This document shows, one piece after another, positions 16,119-25,489 of a stretch of DNA of 64,000 nucleotides. The notes under the pieces are model-generated. The model searched no databases. It saw only the letters and a program-made list of their open reading frames with translations, and was not told the DNA's origin. Numbering within the stretch: the stretch's first letter is position 1; the number at the start of each line of letters is the position of its first letter. The DNA comes from Anaerolineales bacterium (GTDB lineage: Bacteria > Chloroflexota > Anaerolineae > Anaerolineales > UBA11579). Where the stretch lies: positions 84,534 to 148,533 of the forward strand of contig JAHCIH010000003.1 in assembly GCA_026129335.1 (NCBI GenBank), written 5' to 3'. The position numbers and the translations under genes were made by a program.

Positions 16119-18029
16119 TTACAGTTTTTCGTAGCGGTCCACGCTCTGGCCGATGACCTTGAGGCTGTCTTCCCAGAACTTCTTCTCACGGATGTTGATG
16201 CCGAAGCGGGCCGCCAGGGTGGCCGCGTCGCCCTCGCCGGTGCTGGCCAGCAGCTCGCGGTAATCGGCCACGAAGGCCTCGCCGCGTTGCTGGTAGATGG
16301 CGTACAGGCCGGTGCCGAACAGCAGCCCGAAGGCGTAAGGGTAGTTGTAGAACGAGAAGCCGGCAAAGTAGTAGTGCGGCTTCCAGGTCCACATGAACTT
16401 GTGCAGGTATTCGGGGTCCAGGCCATCTCCGTAGGTTTGCAGCTGGGCGTCTTCCATGATCGCCGAGATCTCGTCGGCGGAGAGCTCGGCTTTGGCGCGA
16501 CGCTCGAAGACTTCTTTCTCGAAGATAAAGCGCGAGCAAATGTCCACCACCACCTGGGCGGCGCCCTGCAGGTATTGCTCCAGGATGGCCAGCTCTTCGT
16601 TCTTGTTCTTGGCCAGCTTCAGCGAAGCCTCGGTGACGATGGTCTCGCACATGATCGAGGCTGTCTCGGCCAGGGTCATCGGGGTCAGCGTGCGCAGGTA
16701 CGGTTTGCCCACCAGGCACTCGTTGTGATAGGCGTGGCCCAACTCGTGGGCCAGGGTGCTCAGCTGGTCCATGGAGCCGTCGAAGTTGACCAGGATGCGC
16801 GATTCGTCCACGCCGGGCACATCCATGCAGAAGCCGCCGCCGCTCTTGCCCTCGCGCATCTCGGCGTCGATCCAATTGTTGTCGTAAGCGCGCTTGGCCA
16901 GGTCGTACATATGGTCCGAGAAGGTGGCGAACTGCTCGAGGATGAAATCGCGCGCCTGCTCGTAGGTGTACACCGTATCGGTCTTGCCGATGGGCGCGAA
17001 GATGTCGTACCAGGGCAGCTGTTTCTTGCCCAGCTTCTTGGCCTTGGCCTTGAAATAGCGCCGAAAGGTTGGGAAGGAGTCGTGCATCGCTTCCATCATG
17101 GCGTCCAGCGTCTGCCGGTCGATGCGCGCCGTATCCAGCGAGGCATGCAATGCATCGCTGCGCCCGCGGCGCTTGTCCAGGGTGTTCACTTCACCCTTCA
17201 CGCCGTTCAGCGCTGCGGCGTAAGGCTCCTTGTTCTTCTCCCAGGCGTCCATCTCGGCTTCGTAGCCGCGCTTGCGCGTCTCGCCATCCGGGTGGTTGCG
17301 CAGGTTGATCAGCGCCGGCATGGGCAGCTTCTGCTTCTTGCCGTCCAGGGTGATCTCCACGCTGAGCTGCGAGGTGGTCGTGTTGTGCAGCTTGCCCCAG
17401 GCATTCGCGCCGCTGAGGGTCAGCTCGGCGGCCAGGTCTTCTTCCGCCGGGCTCATCAGGTAGCGGCTCTGCTCGTAGACCTCGTTCAGGTAGAAGGCAT
17501 GCTCGGCCAGCGTGCCGGGGCGGCTCAGCAGCTCGGGCAGCTGTTCGCCCATGCCGCTCAGCCAGCCGCGGAAGCCGACCTCCTGCTTGCGCAGGCGCAC
17601 GCCCTGCATCTCCAGTTCGGACTCGGCGCGGCGGGCATCCTGGTTGAAGGAGTCCGTGGTGGTGTACGAGGCGATGAAGGCGCCGAGCGTGCCGTAGAGG
17701 CGCGAGATACGGTTGCGCTTGTCCACTGTGTCGCTGAGCACGCGGGCCAGGTCTTCGATGTCAGTCTGCGCCGGGCCAGTCTCGCTCTTCTCGATGCGAT
17801 GCGAGCGCATAAAAGCATCCAGCTCATCGAGCTGGTCTTTCAAGTCCTGGAAAGCGGCCTGGAACTGGTCGCTGTCCAGGCTGGGGTAAACGTTGGTCAA
17901 GTCCCAGCGCGGCACATTGCCCAGGTCCTTGGGTTGCGCTTTGGCGGGCTTGCTGGCTTTGCTGGTCTTTGCGGCGGGTTTGGCTGCTTTGGCCGCGGGT
18001 TTGCTGGGTTTTTTGCTCTTGGTAGCCAT
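16119..18029 (-). CDS. pepF: M3-family oligoendopeptidase (PepF-like)
   Basis: 636 aa cytosolic zinc metallopeptidase. The HELGHAYHNE motif gives the zinc histidines and catalytic Glu; the third ligand Glu lies in LAETASIMCETI downstream. DLTNVYPSLDSDQF near the N-terminus is typical of oligoendopeptidase F. Unusual is a 34-residue Lys/Ala/Pro-rich N-terminal tail (ATKSKKPSKPAAKAAKPAAK...) resembling histone H1 tails; it is not part of the catalytic fold. AAGGAAG lies before the ATG, and TACAAT at 18077-18072 is a likely -10 element. Confidence 0.93.
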   Translation of the reverse strand: MATKSKKPSKPAAKAAKPAAKTSKASKPAKAQPKDLGNVPRWDLTNVYPSLDSDQFQAAFQDLKDQLDELDAFMRSHRIEKSETGPAQTDIEDLARVLSDTVDKRNRISRLYGTLGAFIASYTTTDSFNQDARRAESELEMQGVRLRKQEVGFRGWLSGMGEQLPELLSRPGTLAEHAFYLNEVYEQSRYLMSPAEEDLAAELTLSGANAWGKLHNTTTSQLSVEITLDGKKQKLPMPALINLRNHPDGETRKRGYEAEMDAWEKNKEPYAAALNGVKGEVNTLDKRRGRSDALHASLDTARIDRQTLDAMMEAMHDSFPTFRRYFKAKAKKLGKKQLPWYDIFAPIGKTDTVYTYEQARDFILEQFATFSDHMYDLAKRAYDNNWIDAEMREGKSGGGFCMDVPGVDESRILVNFDGSMDQLSTLAHELGHAYHNECLVGKPYLRTLTPMTLAETASIMCETIVTEASLKLAKNKNEELAILEQYLQGAAQVVVDICSRFIFEKEVFERRAKAELSADEISAIMEDAQLQTYGDGLDPEYLHKFMWTWKPHYYFAGFSFYNYPYAFGLLFGTGLYAIYQQRGEAFVADYRELLASTGEGDAATLAARFGINIREKKFWEDSLKVIGQSVDRYEKL

Positions 18030-18152
18030 GGCACTTCCTTTGCGACTGGCGATATGGGGATGGTGCGACTTATTGTAACAGTGGCGTGCGAATGACTATA
18101 TAAGACAGGTGCTCAGTAAGTAGTAATCAGTAATTGGGTGTTGCCATGATTA

Positions 18153-18181
18153 CTTTGTGCCCTTTGTGACTTTGTGGTTAG
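18153..18181. repeat. CTTTGTG repeat cluster
   Basis: Three CTTTGTG units with 1-2 base spacers, followed by GTTAGG, in the gap between the M3 peptidase and MscS genes. The same motif forms an inverted pair at 52303-52358. Confidence 0.6.
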
Positions 18182-18207
18182 GAATCACAATGAAAGAGGC
18201 AGGGTGG

Positions 18208-19434
18208 TTATTTAACCGGCCCCTGGCTTTGCTGACTGAGCAGCGCCGGGTCCAGGCTGTAGGTGAGCGAAGTCGGCTGCTGGAAGACGCGCAACCCGAA
18301 CTCGGGCGCGATGGCCAGCAAATGGTCGAAGATGCTGGCCTGGATGTTTTCGTACTGCTCCCAGGCGATGGTGCCGCTAAAGGCGTAGATTTCCAGCGGC
18401 AGGCCCGTGGGGCCGGGGTCCAGCTGGCGCACCAGCATGGTCATGTCCTGGCGCAGGTCGGGCCGGCTCTTCAGGTAGGCCGTGATGTAGGCGGTGAAAG
18501 CGCTCACGTTGGTCAGCCGCGGCTTGGCCGGCGCCTGGCTCACCGGCTGCTCGCCGGTCGGCTCCCATTCGCGGTTCCCGATGAAATCCGCCATCAAGGG
18601 GTTGTTCTTGAGCGTCTCCATCTCTTCCGGGCGGATGAAATGGATGGTCTGGATATCCACATGAATGGAGCGCTTGATGCGCCGCCCGCCGGCCTGGTTC
18701 ATACCGCGCCAGTTCTTGAAGGCCACATCCATCAGCTTGTGGGTGGGGATCACGCTGAAGGTCATGTCGAAGTTCTGGATCTTGATCGAGTGCAGCGACA
18801 TGTTGGTCACGTCGCCGTCCGCGTTGAAGGCCGGCACCTCGATCCAGTCGCCTTCGCGCACCAGGTCGTTGGCGGCGATCTGCATGCTGGCCACCAGCGA
18901 GAGGATCGTATCCTGGAAGATGAGCAGCAGCACCGCAGTGAGTGCGCCCAGGCCGCTGAGCAGCAGCACCGGCGACTGTTCGGTGAACAGCGAGATGGTC
19001 AGGATGATGCCGACGGCCACGAAGACGATCTTGATCACATCCAAATAGCCCTGGATGGCCACCCCGGTGTAGTTGGCCCGGCTTTCGTAGATGATGTTGA
19101 CCGCAGTGAGCAAAGAATTGATCGTGAGGATGCCCAGCCAGAGCATCAGGAACACGGCGCCCTTTTCCAGAGCGAGCTGGGAATCCGGCCAGAAGTAGGC
19201 GAAGTAATAGACCACCAGCAGCGGGGCCACCAGCGAGAGCCGGTAGGGATGCAGGTGCTTGACCAGCACGTCGTCCCATTGGTTGTGGGTGCGCTCGGTG
19301 AGGCGGATGAGGCCGCGGGCGATCAAAAAGCGGGCGATGACGAACGCCAGCAGCGCGGCCACACTGACCGCAATGGCGGCCTGGTTGGGGTTGGCCTGGA
19401 ACCAGGCCAGCCAGCCTTCAACGAATTCGATCAT
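18208..19434 (-). CDS. MscS-family mechanosensitive ion channel
   Basis: 408 aa. About five membrane helices lie in the first 200 residues (AAIAVSVAALLAFVIARFLI; LSLVAPLLVVYYFAYF; LMLWLGILTINSLL; VIKIVFVAVGIILTISLF; LLLSGLGALTAVLLLI), then the pore-lining and beta domain (DTILSLVASMQIAANDLVREGDWIEVP). Resembles the YbdG-like branch rather than short MscS. Its ATG overlaps the stop of the flavin reductase gene (ATGA). Confidence 0.9.
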   Translation of the reverse strand: MIEFVEGWLAWFQANPNQAAIAVSVAALLAFVIARFLIARGLIRLTERTHNQWDDVLVKHLHPYRLSLVAPLLVVYYFAYFWPDSQLALEKGAVFLMLWLGILTINSLLTAVNIIYESRANYTGVAIQGYLDVIKIVFVAVGIILTISLFTEQSPVLLLSGLGALTAVLLLIFQDTILSLVASMQIAANDLVREGDWIEVPAFNADGDVTNMSLHSIKIQNFDMTFSVIPTHKLMDVAFKNWRGMNQAGGRRIKRSIHVDIQTIHFIRPEEMETLKNNPLMADFIGNREWEPTGEQPVSQAPAKPRLTNVSAFTAYITAYLKSRPDLRQDMTMLVRQLDPGPTGLPLEIYAFSGTIAWEQYENIQASIFDHLLAIAPEFGLRVFQQPTSLTYSLDPALLSQQSQGPVK

Positions 19435-20072
19435 GATTTCTGCTCCACATGGATCTGGCTGGGCGGACGCCTCATTTCAAACGTATCGCCCACCCGAGTA
19501 TAGCTGTAACCGCTCAAGCGTCCAATAGGCTTGTAGGTCTCCATGTTGATCTTGTACTCGGGCAGCAGGATCTCGTCAGCCAGGTGCATGTGGACGACTT
19601 CGCCGATGACGATGGAGCCGGAGCCGCGTTCACCGCTGCCGATGTCCACGACCTGGACCAGCTTGCACTCAAAGCTCACCGGGCTTTCGGCAACCCGCGG
19701 CGGCTTCACCCGCTGCGAGGGCGCCGGGGTCAGCCCGGCGAACTCAAACTCGTTGACCTCGGGCGGCAGCTCGGCGGCGGTCTGGTTCATCAGCTCGGCG
19801 GTGGCCTCGGTCACCAGGTTGACCACGAACTCGCCGGTGGCGCGCACGTTGTTCAGCGTGTCTTTGACCCCGCCATCCGTGCCGCGGATTTCGGGGCAGA
19901 ACAGCAGGGTGGGGGGCGTGTAGCAGACAAGGTTGAAGAACGAGAAAGGCGCCAGGTTGAGGACGCCTTGCTCGTCGGCGGTAGAGACCCAGGCGATGGG
20001 GCGCGGCACGACCGTGCTGACCATCAGGCGGGTGAACATGTTGGGGGCGATGTCGCCTGGGCTGATTTCCAT
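19431..20072 (-). CDS. Flavin reductase-like FMN-binding protein
   Basis: 213 aa. FMN-binding split-barrel of the flavin reductase/flavoredoxin type: RPIAWVSTADEQGVLNLAPFSFFN, then PPTLLFCPE and GEFVVNLV. Likely uses FMN in an oxidoreductase reaction; the partner is unknown. Lies 18 bases after the homogentisate dioxygenase gene, so probably in the tyrosine-catabolism transcript. Confidence 0.88.
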   Translation of the reverse strand: MEISPGDIAPNMFTRLMVSTVVPRPIAWVSTADEQGVLNLAPFSFFNLVCYTPPTLLFCPEIRGTDGGVKDTLNNVRATGEFVVNLVTEATAELMNQTAAELPPEVNEFEFAGLTPAPSQRVKPPRVAESPVSFECKLVQVVDIGSGERGSGSIVIGEVVHMHLADEILLPEYKINMETYKPIGRLSGYSYTRVGDTFEMRRPPSQIHVEQKS

Positions 20073-20090
20073 ATCCGTGTAGTGTCGCGT

Positions 20091-21278
20091 TTACCCGGCG
20101 GTGAAGAAGGCGCCTTCGCCGTCGTCCGCCAGCCAGCTGTCCTGGTATTCGGTTTTTTCCATTTCCAGCGCGTCGGTGGTCAGGTGCAGCGGATTGAAGG
20201 TATCCACCATTACAGCCAGTTCGTCGGTGCTCTTCTTGCCGATCGAAGCCTCGGTGGCGCCGGGCTGCGGGCCATGCGGCAGGCCGAAGGGGTGCAGGGT
20301 GATGTCGCAGCGGTCGATGCCCTTGCGGGACATGAAGTTGCCCTCGGCGTAGTAGATCATCTCGTCTGACTGGACATTGGAGTGGTTGTAGGGCGCCGGG
20401 ATGGCGTCTGGGTGGTAGTCGTACAAACGCGGCACGAAGGAGCACAGCACAAAGCCGCGCCCCTGGAAGGTCTGGTGGGTAGGCGGGGGCAGGTGCAGCG
20501 CGCCGGTGCTCGGCTCGAAGTCGTGGATGCTGAAAATCCAGGGATATAAATAGCCGTCCCAGCCGACCACATCGTGCGGGTGGTGGTCGAGGATGTGGCG
20601 GCTGATCGTGTCACGCACTTTGACGCGCACTTCGAAGTCGCCCTGGTCGGTGTGGGTCTCAAGCTGCTGGGGCACCTGGTAATCGCGCTCGCTGAACGGC
20701 GCATGCTCGCCCAACTGGCCGTATTCGTTGCGATAGCGCCGGGGCGGCTCGATGTGTGAGGGGGTCTCAACGACCAGGAAGCGCGCCTCGGGGCCGGAGA
20801 GCTCCATCTTCCAGGTGGTGCCGAAGGGGATGACCACGTAGTCGCCCGGCTCGAAATCGAGCACGCCGAACTGGGTGCGCAGCACGCCGCTGCCTTCGTG
20901 GACGTACCAGCACTCGTAGGCCTGCGCGTTGCGATAGTAGTAGTCCATGCTCTTGGCCGGCCGGCTGAGTCCGATGGTCACATCGTTGTTGCCCATCAGC
21001 ACCCGGCGGGCCTCCACCGGGTCGCCGCCCGCCGGCATGTCGGCCGACTTGAAAGCGCGGTGGCGGATGGCGCCAAAGTCCACATAGCTCGGCTTGGCCG
21101 GGCCGAGCAGCTCCGCCTTTTTGACCCGTGGCGGCAGGAAGTGATGGTAGAGCAGCGACTGGATGCCCGAGAAGCCCTCCAGGCCCATGACCTCTTCGCG
21201 GTACAGGCCGCCGTTGGGCTTGCGGAACTGGGTATGACGCTTCTTGGGGATTTCACCGAGGGAGTGGTAAAAGGGCAT
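20091..21278 (-). CDS. hmgA: Homogentisate 1,2-dioxygenase
   Basis: 395 aa. Opens the homogentisate ring to maleylacetoacetate using Fe(II) and O2. The cupin metal site is visible: His in PYNHSNVQSDE, Glu in that same stretch, and His in GLPHGPQPG. Other conserved segments are NDVTIGL and GDYVVIPFGTTW. AAGGAG precedes the ATG. Belongs with HPPD and the fumarylacetoacetase-family gene upstream; an S23 gene separates it from the latter. No maleylacetoacetate isomerase gene is nearby. Confidence 0.93.
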   Translation of the reverse strand: MPFYHSLGEIPKKRHTQFRKPNGGLYREEVMGLEGFSGIQSLLYHHFLPPRVKKAELLGPAKPSYVDFGAIRHRAFKSADMPAGGDPVEARRVLMGNNDVTIGLSRPAKSMDYYYRNAQAYECWYVHEGSGVLRTQFGVLDFEPGDYVVIPFGTTWKMELSGPEARFLVVETPSHIEPPRRYRNEYGQLGEHAPFSERDYQVPQQLETHTDQGDFEVRVKVRDTISRHILDHHPHDVVGWDGYLYPWIFSIHDFEPSTGALHLPPPTHQTFQGRGFVLCSFVPRLYDYHPDAIPAPYNHSNVQSDEMIYYAEGNFMSRKGIDRCDITLHPFGLPHGPQPGATEASIGKKSTDELAVMVDTFNPLHLTTDALEMEKTEYQDSWLADDGEGAFFTAG

Positions 21279-21305
21279 GGGAACTCCTTAATTGGCGGTC
21301 AGCTA

Positions 21306-21665
21306 TCAGCGGTCAGCATTCAGCTTTTTCATGAAAGAGCTGAGCATCTTTTTGATCTCAACAACCTGTTGGCTGAGACTTGCATGAATTTCTTTGCTGA
21401 TGAATTTTAGCTCAAATGCCAAAAGGAGTTGGTATTCCAGTTCACTGGCCGAGCCGAAAGCGATCTGCAGCATTCTACGCATATCCGCATCACTGCCACG
21501 CCCTGCGCCTTCTGCGATGTTCGAAGGAATCGAGACTGCCGATCTTCGGATTTGACTGGTTAGACCGTAGAGTTCCGAACTGGGGAAGCTTGTAGTGGCC
21601 TTGTAGATCTCAAGGACCAGCTTATGCGACTTTTCCCAGACCTGTAGTTTTCGGAAATCTTTCAT
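21306..21665 (-). CDS. Four-helix-bundle protein, S23/IVP family
   Basis: 119 aa from ATG 21665 (MKDFRKLQVWEKSHKLVLEIYK). Conserved family features: LTSQIRRSAVSIPSNIAEGAGR and FGSASELEYQL. The family, first seen encoded in 23S rRNA intervening sequences, is widespread and of unknown function. Here it sits between two tyrosine-degradation genes, and both its flanks are heptanucleotide repeats; its C-terminal residues LNADR and stop are repeat-encoded. This suggests insertion into a pre-existing operon. Confidence 0.9.
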   Translation of the reverse strand: MKDFRKLQVWEKSHKLVLEIYKATTSFPSSELYGLTSQIRRSAVSIPSNIAEGAGRGSDADMRRMLQIAFGSASELEYQLLLAFELKFISKEIHASLSQQVVEIKKMLSSFMKKLNADR

Positions 21666-21677
21666 CGCCCTTGGTCG

Positions 21678-21712
21678 GCTGACTGCTGACTGCTGACCGC
21701 TGAGTGCTAGGT
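21678..21712. repeat. Heptanucleotide array GCTGACT x2, GCTGACC, GCTGAGT, GCTAGGT
   Basis: Five 7-base units between the S23 gene and the fumarylacetoacetase-family gene, overlapping the stop codon of the latter. A related array (GCTGAAT, GCTGACC, GCTGATA, GCTGACC on the minus strand) lies at the other end of the S23 gene around 21296-21323. Confidence 0.8.
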
Positions 21713-22624
21713 TGCTAGAACTACTCTGTTTTGCAAGACTCCAATACCATCGATTGCCAATTCTACGAGGTCCCCCCCCTGCAACCACGGCCCTTCGCCT
21801 TTAGTCAGCTCCAGCAGGCAGCCGGTGCCCACGGTGCCCGAGCCGATCACGTCGCCGGGCTGCAGTTCGACGCCCTGCGAGGCGCGGGCGATGATTTCGC
21901 CGAAAGAGTAATGGATGTCACTCCAGTTGCCCCGCGAGCGCTCTTCGCCGTTCACCCGGGCGACCATGCTGGCGTTATACACGCCGGGGCGGCCGGCGTT
22001 GGCCTTTTCCAGTTCGCCTGGGGTCACGATCCAGGGGCCAAGGCTGGTGGCGAAGTCCTTGCCCTTGGCTGGGCCGAGGCCCACTTTCATTTCTTTGCGC
22101 TGCACATCCCGCGCCGACCAGTCGTTCATGATGGTGAAGCCGAAGACGTGCTCCATGGCCTCATCCGGGGCGATGTCCTTGCCCGGGCGGCCGATGACCG
22201 CGGCCACCTCCAACTCGTAATCCAACGCCTGGGTGTAGGCCGGCATTTTCACACCTTCGCCGGGGCCGTGGATGGTGTGCGGGTTGGTGAAGTAGAAGAC
22301 GGGGAACTCGTACCATTCGGCGGGCACTTCGCGACCGCGGTTCTGGCTGGCGGTGCGCACATGCGTCTCGAAGGCGTAGAAGTCGCGCAGCGTGGGCGGG
22401 CGGCGCAGCGGTGCGCCCAGGGCCACCTCGGCTAGCGGCCAGACGGATTGCGTTTGGCGGGCGACCAGTTCGGCTAGCGCCCACATCTCCGGCCCGGCCT
22501 GGATCAGCGCCAGCATGTCCTGCGGCAGGTCGCCGCGGGCCAGCGAAACCACCCGGTCTTCGGCAATCACCGCGCCGAGGCGCGGCCGCTCTTCACCGGG
22601 CGGAGTGAAACTCAGATAGCGCAT
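21707..22624 (-). CDS. Fumarylacetoacetate hydrolase family protein
   Basis: 305 aa. The catalytic fold begins near LRDFYAFETHVRTASQNRG; metal-binding acids are in DYELEVAAVIGRPGKDI and FGFTIMNDWSARDVQ. The pathway context (next to HPPD and homogentisate dioxygenase) makes fumarylacetoacetase the likely activity, giving fumarate and acetoacetate. FAH-family members can also be hydratases or decarboxylases. Starts 6 bases after the HPPD stop. Confidence 0.87.
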   Translation of the reverse strand: MRYLSFTPPGEERPRLGAVIAEDRVVSLARGDLPQDMLALIQAGPEMWALAELVARQTQSVWPLAEVALGAPLRRPPTLRDFYAFETHVRTASQNRGREVPAEWYEFPVFYFTNPHTIHGPGEGVKMPAYTQALDYELEVAAVIGRPGKDIAPDEAMEHVFGFTIMNDWSARDVQRKEMKVGLGPAKGKDFATSLGPWIVTPGELEKANAGRPGVYNASMVARVNGEERSRGNWSDIHYSFGEIIARASQGVELQPGDVIGSGTVGTGCLLELTKGEGPWLQGGDLVELAIDGIGVLQNRVVLAT

Positions 22625-22630
22625 GGGCCG

Positions 22631-23764
22631 CTAGTTGTCCAGGTTGCCCCGGCGTTCCTGCTCCAGCTCCAGGGCTTCAAAGAGCGCCTTGAAGTTGCCC
22701 TTGCCGAAGCCGCGGCTGCCGTGACGTTGGATGACCTCGATAAAAGAAGTCGGCCGGTCTTGCACCGGGCGGGAGAAGATCTGCAGCAGGTAGCCTTCGT
22801 CGTCGCGGTCGACCAGAATGCCCAGCTCATTGATCTCGTCCAGCGGTTCCTTGATGATGTCGCCGACGCGCTCGGGCAGCAGGTCGTAGTAGGCATCCGG
22901 CACGCGCAGGAACTCGATGCCGTTGGCTTTCAGTTGGCGCACGGTGCTGAGGATATCGCCGGTGGCGATGGCGATGTGCTGCACCCCGGGGCCCAGGTAA
23001 TAGTCCAGGTATTCTTCGATTTGGCTCTTCTTCTTGCCCTCGGCGGGCTCATTGATCGGGAACTTGACCCGCCCGTTGCCATTCTCCATCACCTTGGACA
23101 TCAGCGCCGAGTACTCGGTGCTGATGTCTTTGTCGTCGAAGTGCAGCAGCTGGCGGAAGCCCATCACGCGATGGTAGAAGTTGACCCAATAGTCCATCTT
23201 GCCCAACTGCACATTGCCCACTACGTGGTCAATGGCGGCCAGGCCGGTCGACTCGGCCTCGTAGTCCAGCGGCTGGTAGCCGGGAGCGAAAGGCCCCTTG
23301 TAGTCGCTGCGGTCCACGAAGACGTGCAGCACCTCGCCGTAGGTGTGGATGGCCGAGGTGCGGTAGACACCGAATTCGTCCTTCTCCTCCCGCGGCGCCC
23401 AGGCGCTCTGCCCGCCGCGGGAAGTGGTCGCCTTCCAGGCGTCCTCCACGTCTTTGACCTGAATGGCGATGACCTTGACGCCATCGCCATGGGTCATGTG
23501 GTGGCCGGCCATCTCCTGCGAGGGGCCATAGGGTGCGGAGACCACAAAGCGTACTTTGCCGGATTCGAGCACGTACGAGGCAAACTGGCGGTTGCCGGTT
23601 TCCAGGCCGGAATAGGCCACCGGCTTGAAGCCGAAGCCCTTCCACCACCAGTACATGGATTGTTTGGCATTGCCCACGTAGAAATGCAGGTGGTCAATCG
23701 CTTGAATTTGAAGATGGTCGCCCTCTTCGGTCATCGGGCGGGTTTCGGTAGTCGCTTGCGCCAT
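22631..23764 (-). CDS. hppD: 4-hydroxyphenylpyruvate dioxygenase
   Basis: 377 aa. Converts 4-hydroxyphenylpyruvate to homogentisate. Two VOC-fold halves are present; Fe(II) ligands are His in AAIDHVVGNV, His in GVQHIAIAT, and Glu in SFIEVIQR. The C-terminal GFGKGNFKALFEALELEQERRG is a family hallmark. First gene of the tyrosine operon. TATAAT on the minus strand at 23803-23798 is a likely -10 element, and GGAG lies 8 bases before the ATG. Confidence 0.95.
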   Translation of the reverse strand: MAQATTETRPMTEEGDHLQIQAIDHLHFYVGNAKQSMYWWWKGFGFKPVAYSGLETGNRQFASYVLESGKVRFVVSAPYGPSQEMAGHHMTHGDGVKVIAIQVKDVEDAWKATTSRGGQSAWAPREEKDEFGVYRTSAIHTYGEVLHVFVDRSDYKGPFAPGYQPLDYEAESTGLAAIDHVVGNVQLGKMDYWVNFYHRVMGFRQLLHFDDKDISTEYSALMSKVMENGNGRVKFPINEPAEGKKKSQIEEYLDYYLGPGVQHIAIATGDILSTVRQLKANGIEFLRVPDAYYDLLPERVGDIIKEPLDEINELGILVDRDDEGYLLQIFSRPVQDRPTSFIEVIQRHGSRGFGKGNFKALFEALELEQERRGNLDN

Positions 23765-23970
23765 AGAAGAGTCTCCATTTAGTCGGGGAGTGCTTACATT
23801 ATAGTCCTCTGGGGGGCGAATAGTTCACAGTCGACGGTCAACAATTACAGATAAAAGCAAGTGCGAGTTGTGAGGTCAGAAGTCAGAATTTAGCTGATTG
23901 CTGACCGCTGAAAGCTGAACGCTATTCGCCATGTTAAAATCACTCCCCACTTCGTTTGGGTCTTACGCAC

Positions 23971-25374
23971 ATGCACTCGTTGACCCACCTACCTCGATAT
24001 CTGCTCTGCGCGCTGGCGCTGCTCTTGGCTGCCTGCGCCCCGGGGGCCGCGCCCGAATCCACCATCCCCAGCCCCTATCTGATAGAGCCCGTCTTCGCCG
24101 AATTCTACGACTTCCTCGGCGGCCCGGCGCGGCTGGGCCCGGCGCTGACGCCCGTCCTCGTCGAGGGCATCGTCCAGAAGCAATATCTCGAAAATGCGCT
24201 GATGGTCTACAACCCCGAGCTGCCGCCCAGCGAGCAGTATTCGCTGGCTCCACTGGGCGAGCAAATGGGCGTCTGGGACGCGCCGGTGGCCGACGGCAGC
24301 CTGCAAGGCGCGCTGGTGGTGGATGGCTACATCGTTTACGAGGGCTTTGCCCCGCTGTACCAGCAGTTGGGCGGCCGCTACGTGGGCCGCCCGCTGACCG
24401 GCGTGCGCTTCGTGGCCGAGCACAACCGGGTGGAGCAATACTTCCAGAACTTGGGTTTCTACATGAACCTGGAACAGCCCGGCGCGGTGCAGCTGATGGC
24501 CTACGGCCGCCTGGCCTGCGGCGAGGCCTGCAGCCAGCCGCAGGCCGGCCCGGCGGCCATCATCCAGATCGATTTGCCCTACGGCGAGCCGTTCACCAGT
24601 ACCATCGCCCGCCTGGGTGACGGCTTTGTCGGCCCGCGGTTGGCCGGCCCCTACCAGACTGCCGACGGCAGTCTGGAGGTCATCTACCAGAACTTGGTGC
24701 TCTTCGCCCATCCGGATGCTTCGCAGACCGCCGCGGCCCGGCCGCTGCCGGGGCTGCTGGGCATCACCCCCGAGCCGCTGGTCGCCCAGCTGGACAGCCC
24801 GGTGATCATGTTCTACAGCATCGAGGGCCAGTACGGCTACAACATCCCGCTGTTCTTCACTGAATACATCGCCCGCCACGGCGGCTATGAAGTGGTGGGC
24901 GTGCCCATCTCAGAGATCAAAATGCAGCCAGACGGCAGCGCCTCGCAGTGCTTCACCAACGCCTGCCTGCGCTACGCCGGCGGCAGCGTGACCCCGCTGC
25001 CACTGGGCGTCGAGTACAAGGCCCGCGTCTACGACCAGCCGGCGGCACAGCCGCAGTCGCCGGGGGCGGTGCGCATCCAGGTCTGGGAGCAGTACTCGCA
25101 AATCAACTCGCAGGAGCAGCAGGTCATCTTCGCCAACCTGTACGCCGGCAACCAACTGCTCACCGGCTTGCAGCCTTATCTCGAGGTCAGCCTGCCGTCT
25201 GGCGGGGTGAGCATCCACCAGTTCCCACCCAGCGATGAGGGCGGCCAGACCCAGCTGACCCTGCCGCCCATCGCCGCCCCCAACGGGACGCTAGTGGCCT
25301 ACCGCGTCTGCCTCTCCGCCTTCGGCGCCGCGGAGGTCTGCGTCAGCGAATCCTTCATGATCTGGGGCAATTAG
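23971..25374 (+). CDS. Lipoprotein of unknown function
   Basis: 467 aa from ATG 23971 (an in-frame TTG at 23956 is less likely). Signal peptide with lipobox LLLAAC, so anchored outside the cytoplasmic membrane. The N-terminal half (FYDFLGGPARLGPALTPVLVEG...QYLENALMVYNPE...) reads as repeated 'LGGxxxLGxPLT' plus aromatic YxQNL segments that recur at GGRYVGRPLTGVRFVAEHN and LGDGFVGPRLAG, suggesting three internal repeats. I do not recognise the family. Confidence 0.75.
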   Translation: MHSLTHLPRYLLCALALLLAACAPGAAPESTIPSPYLIEPVFAEFYDFLGGPARLGPALTPVLVEGIVQKQYLENALMVYNPELPPSEQYSLAPLGEQMGVWDAPVADGSLQGALVVDGYIVYEGFAPLYQQLGGRYVGRPLTGVRFVAEHNRVEQYFQNLGFYMNLEQPGAVQLMAYGRLACGEACSQPQAGPAAIIQIDLPYGEPFTSTIARLGDGFVGPRLAGPYQTADGSLEVIYQNLVLFAHPDASQTAAARPLPGLLGITPEPLVAQLDSPVIMFYSIEGQYGYNIPLFFTEYIARHGGYEVVGVPISEIKMQPDGSASQCFTNACLRYAGGSVTPLPLGVEYKARVYDQPAAQPQSPGAVRIQVWEQYSQINSQEQQVIFANLYAGNQLLTGLQPYLEVSLPSGGVSIHQFPPSDEGGQTQLTLPPIAAPNGTLVAYRVCLSAFGAAEVCVSESFMIWGN

Positions 25375-25436
25375 CACTTTCACCAGATCGTATAACTTGG
25401 CGAGCATTGAAGCTCTCGCTTTGCTAACAGCTAATA

Positions 25437-25471
25437 GCTATTAGCTATCCTGATAGTTCCTGATAGTTGCC
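25437..25471. repeat. GCTATTAGCTAT-TGATAGTT repeat, copy 1
   Basis: Lies just upstream of the HMG-CoA reductase gene. A near-identical copy is at 29536-29571, upstream of the DUF35 gene. It contains the palindrome AGCTAATAGCTATTAGCT with its left flank. Confidence 0.6.
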
Positions 25472-25489
25472 CCATAGCTTAATAACAGT

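Noticed and set aside
16089-18095. 668-codon plus-strand frame over the M3 peptidase gene
   Set aside because: Antisense of a gene with the complete HELGH zinc site; no recognisable protein.
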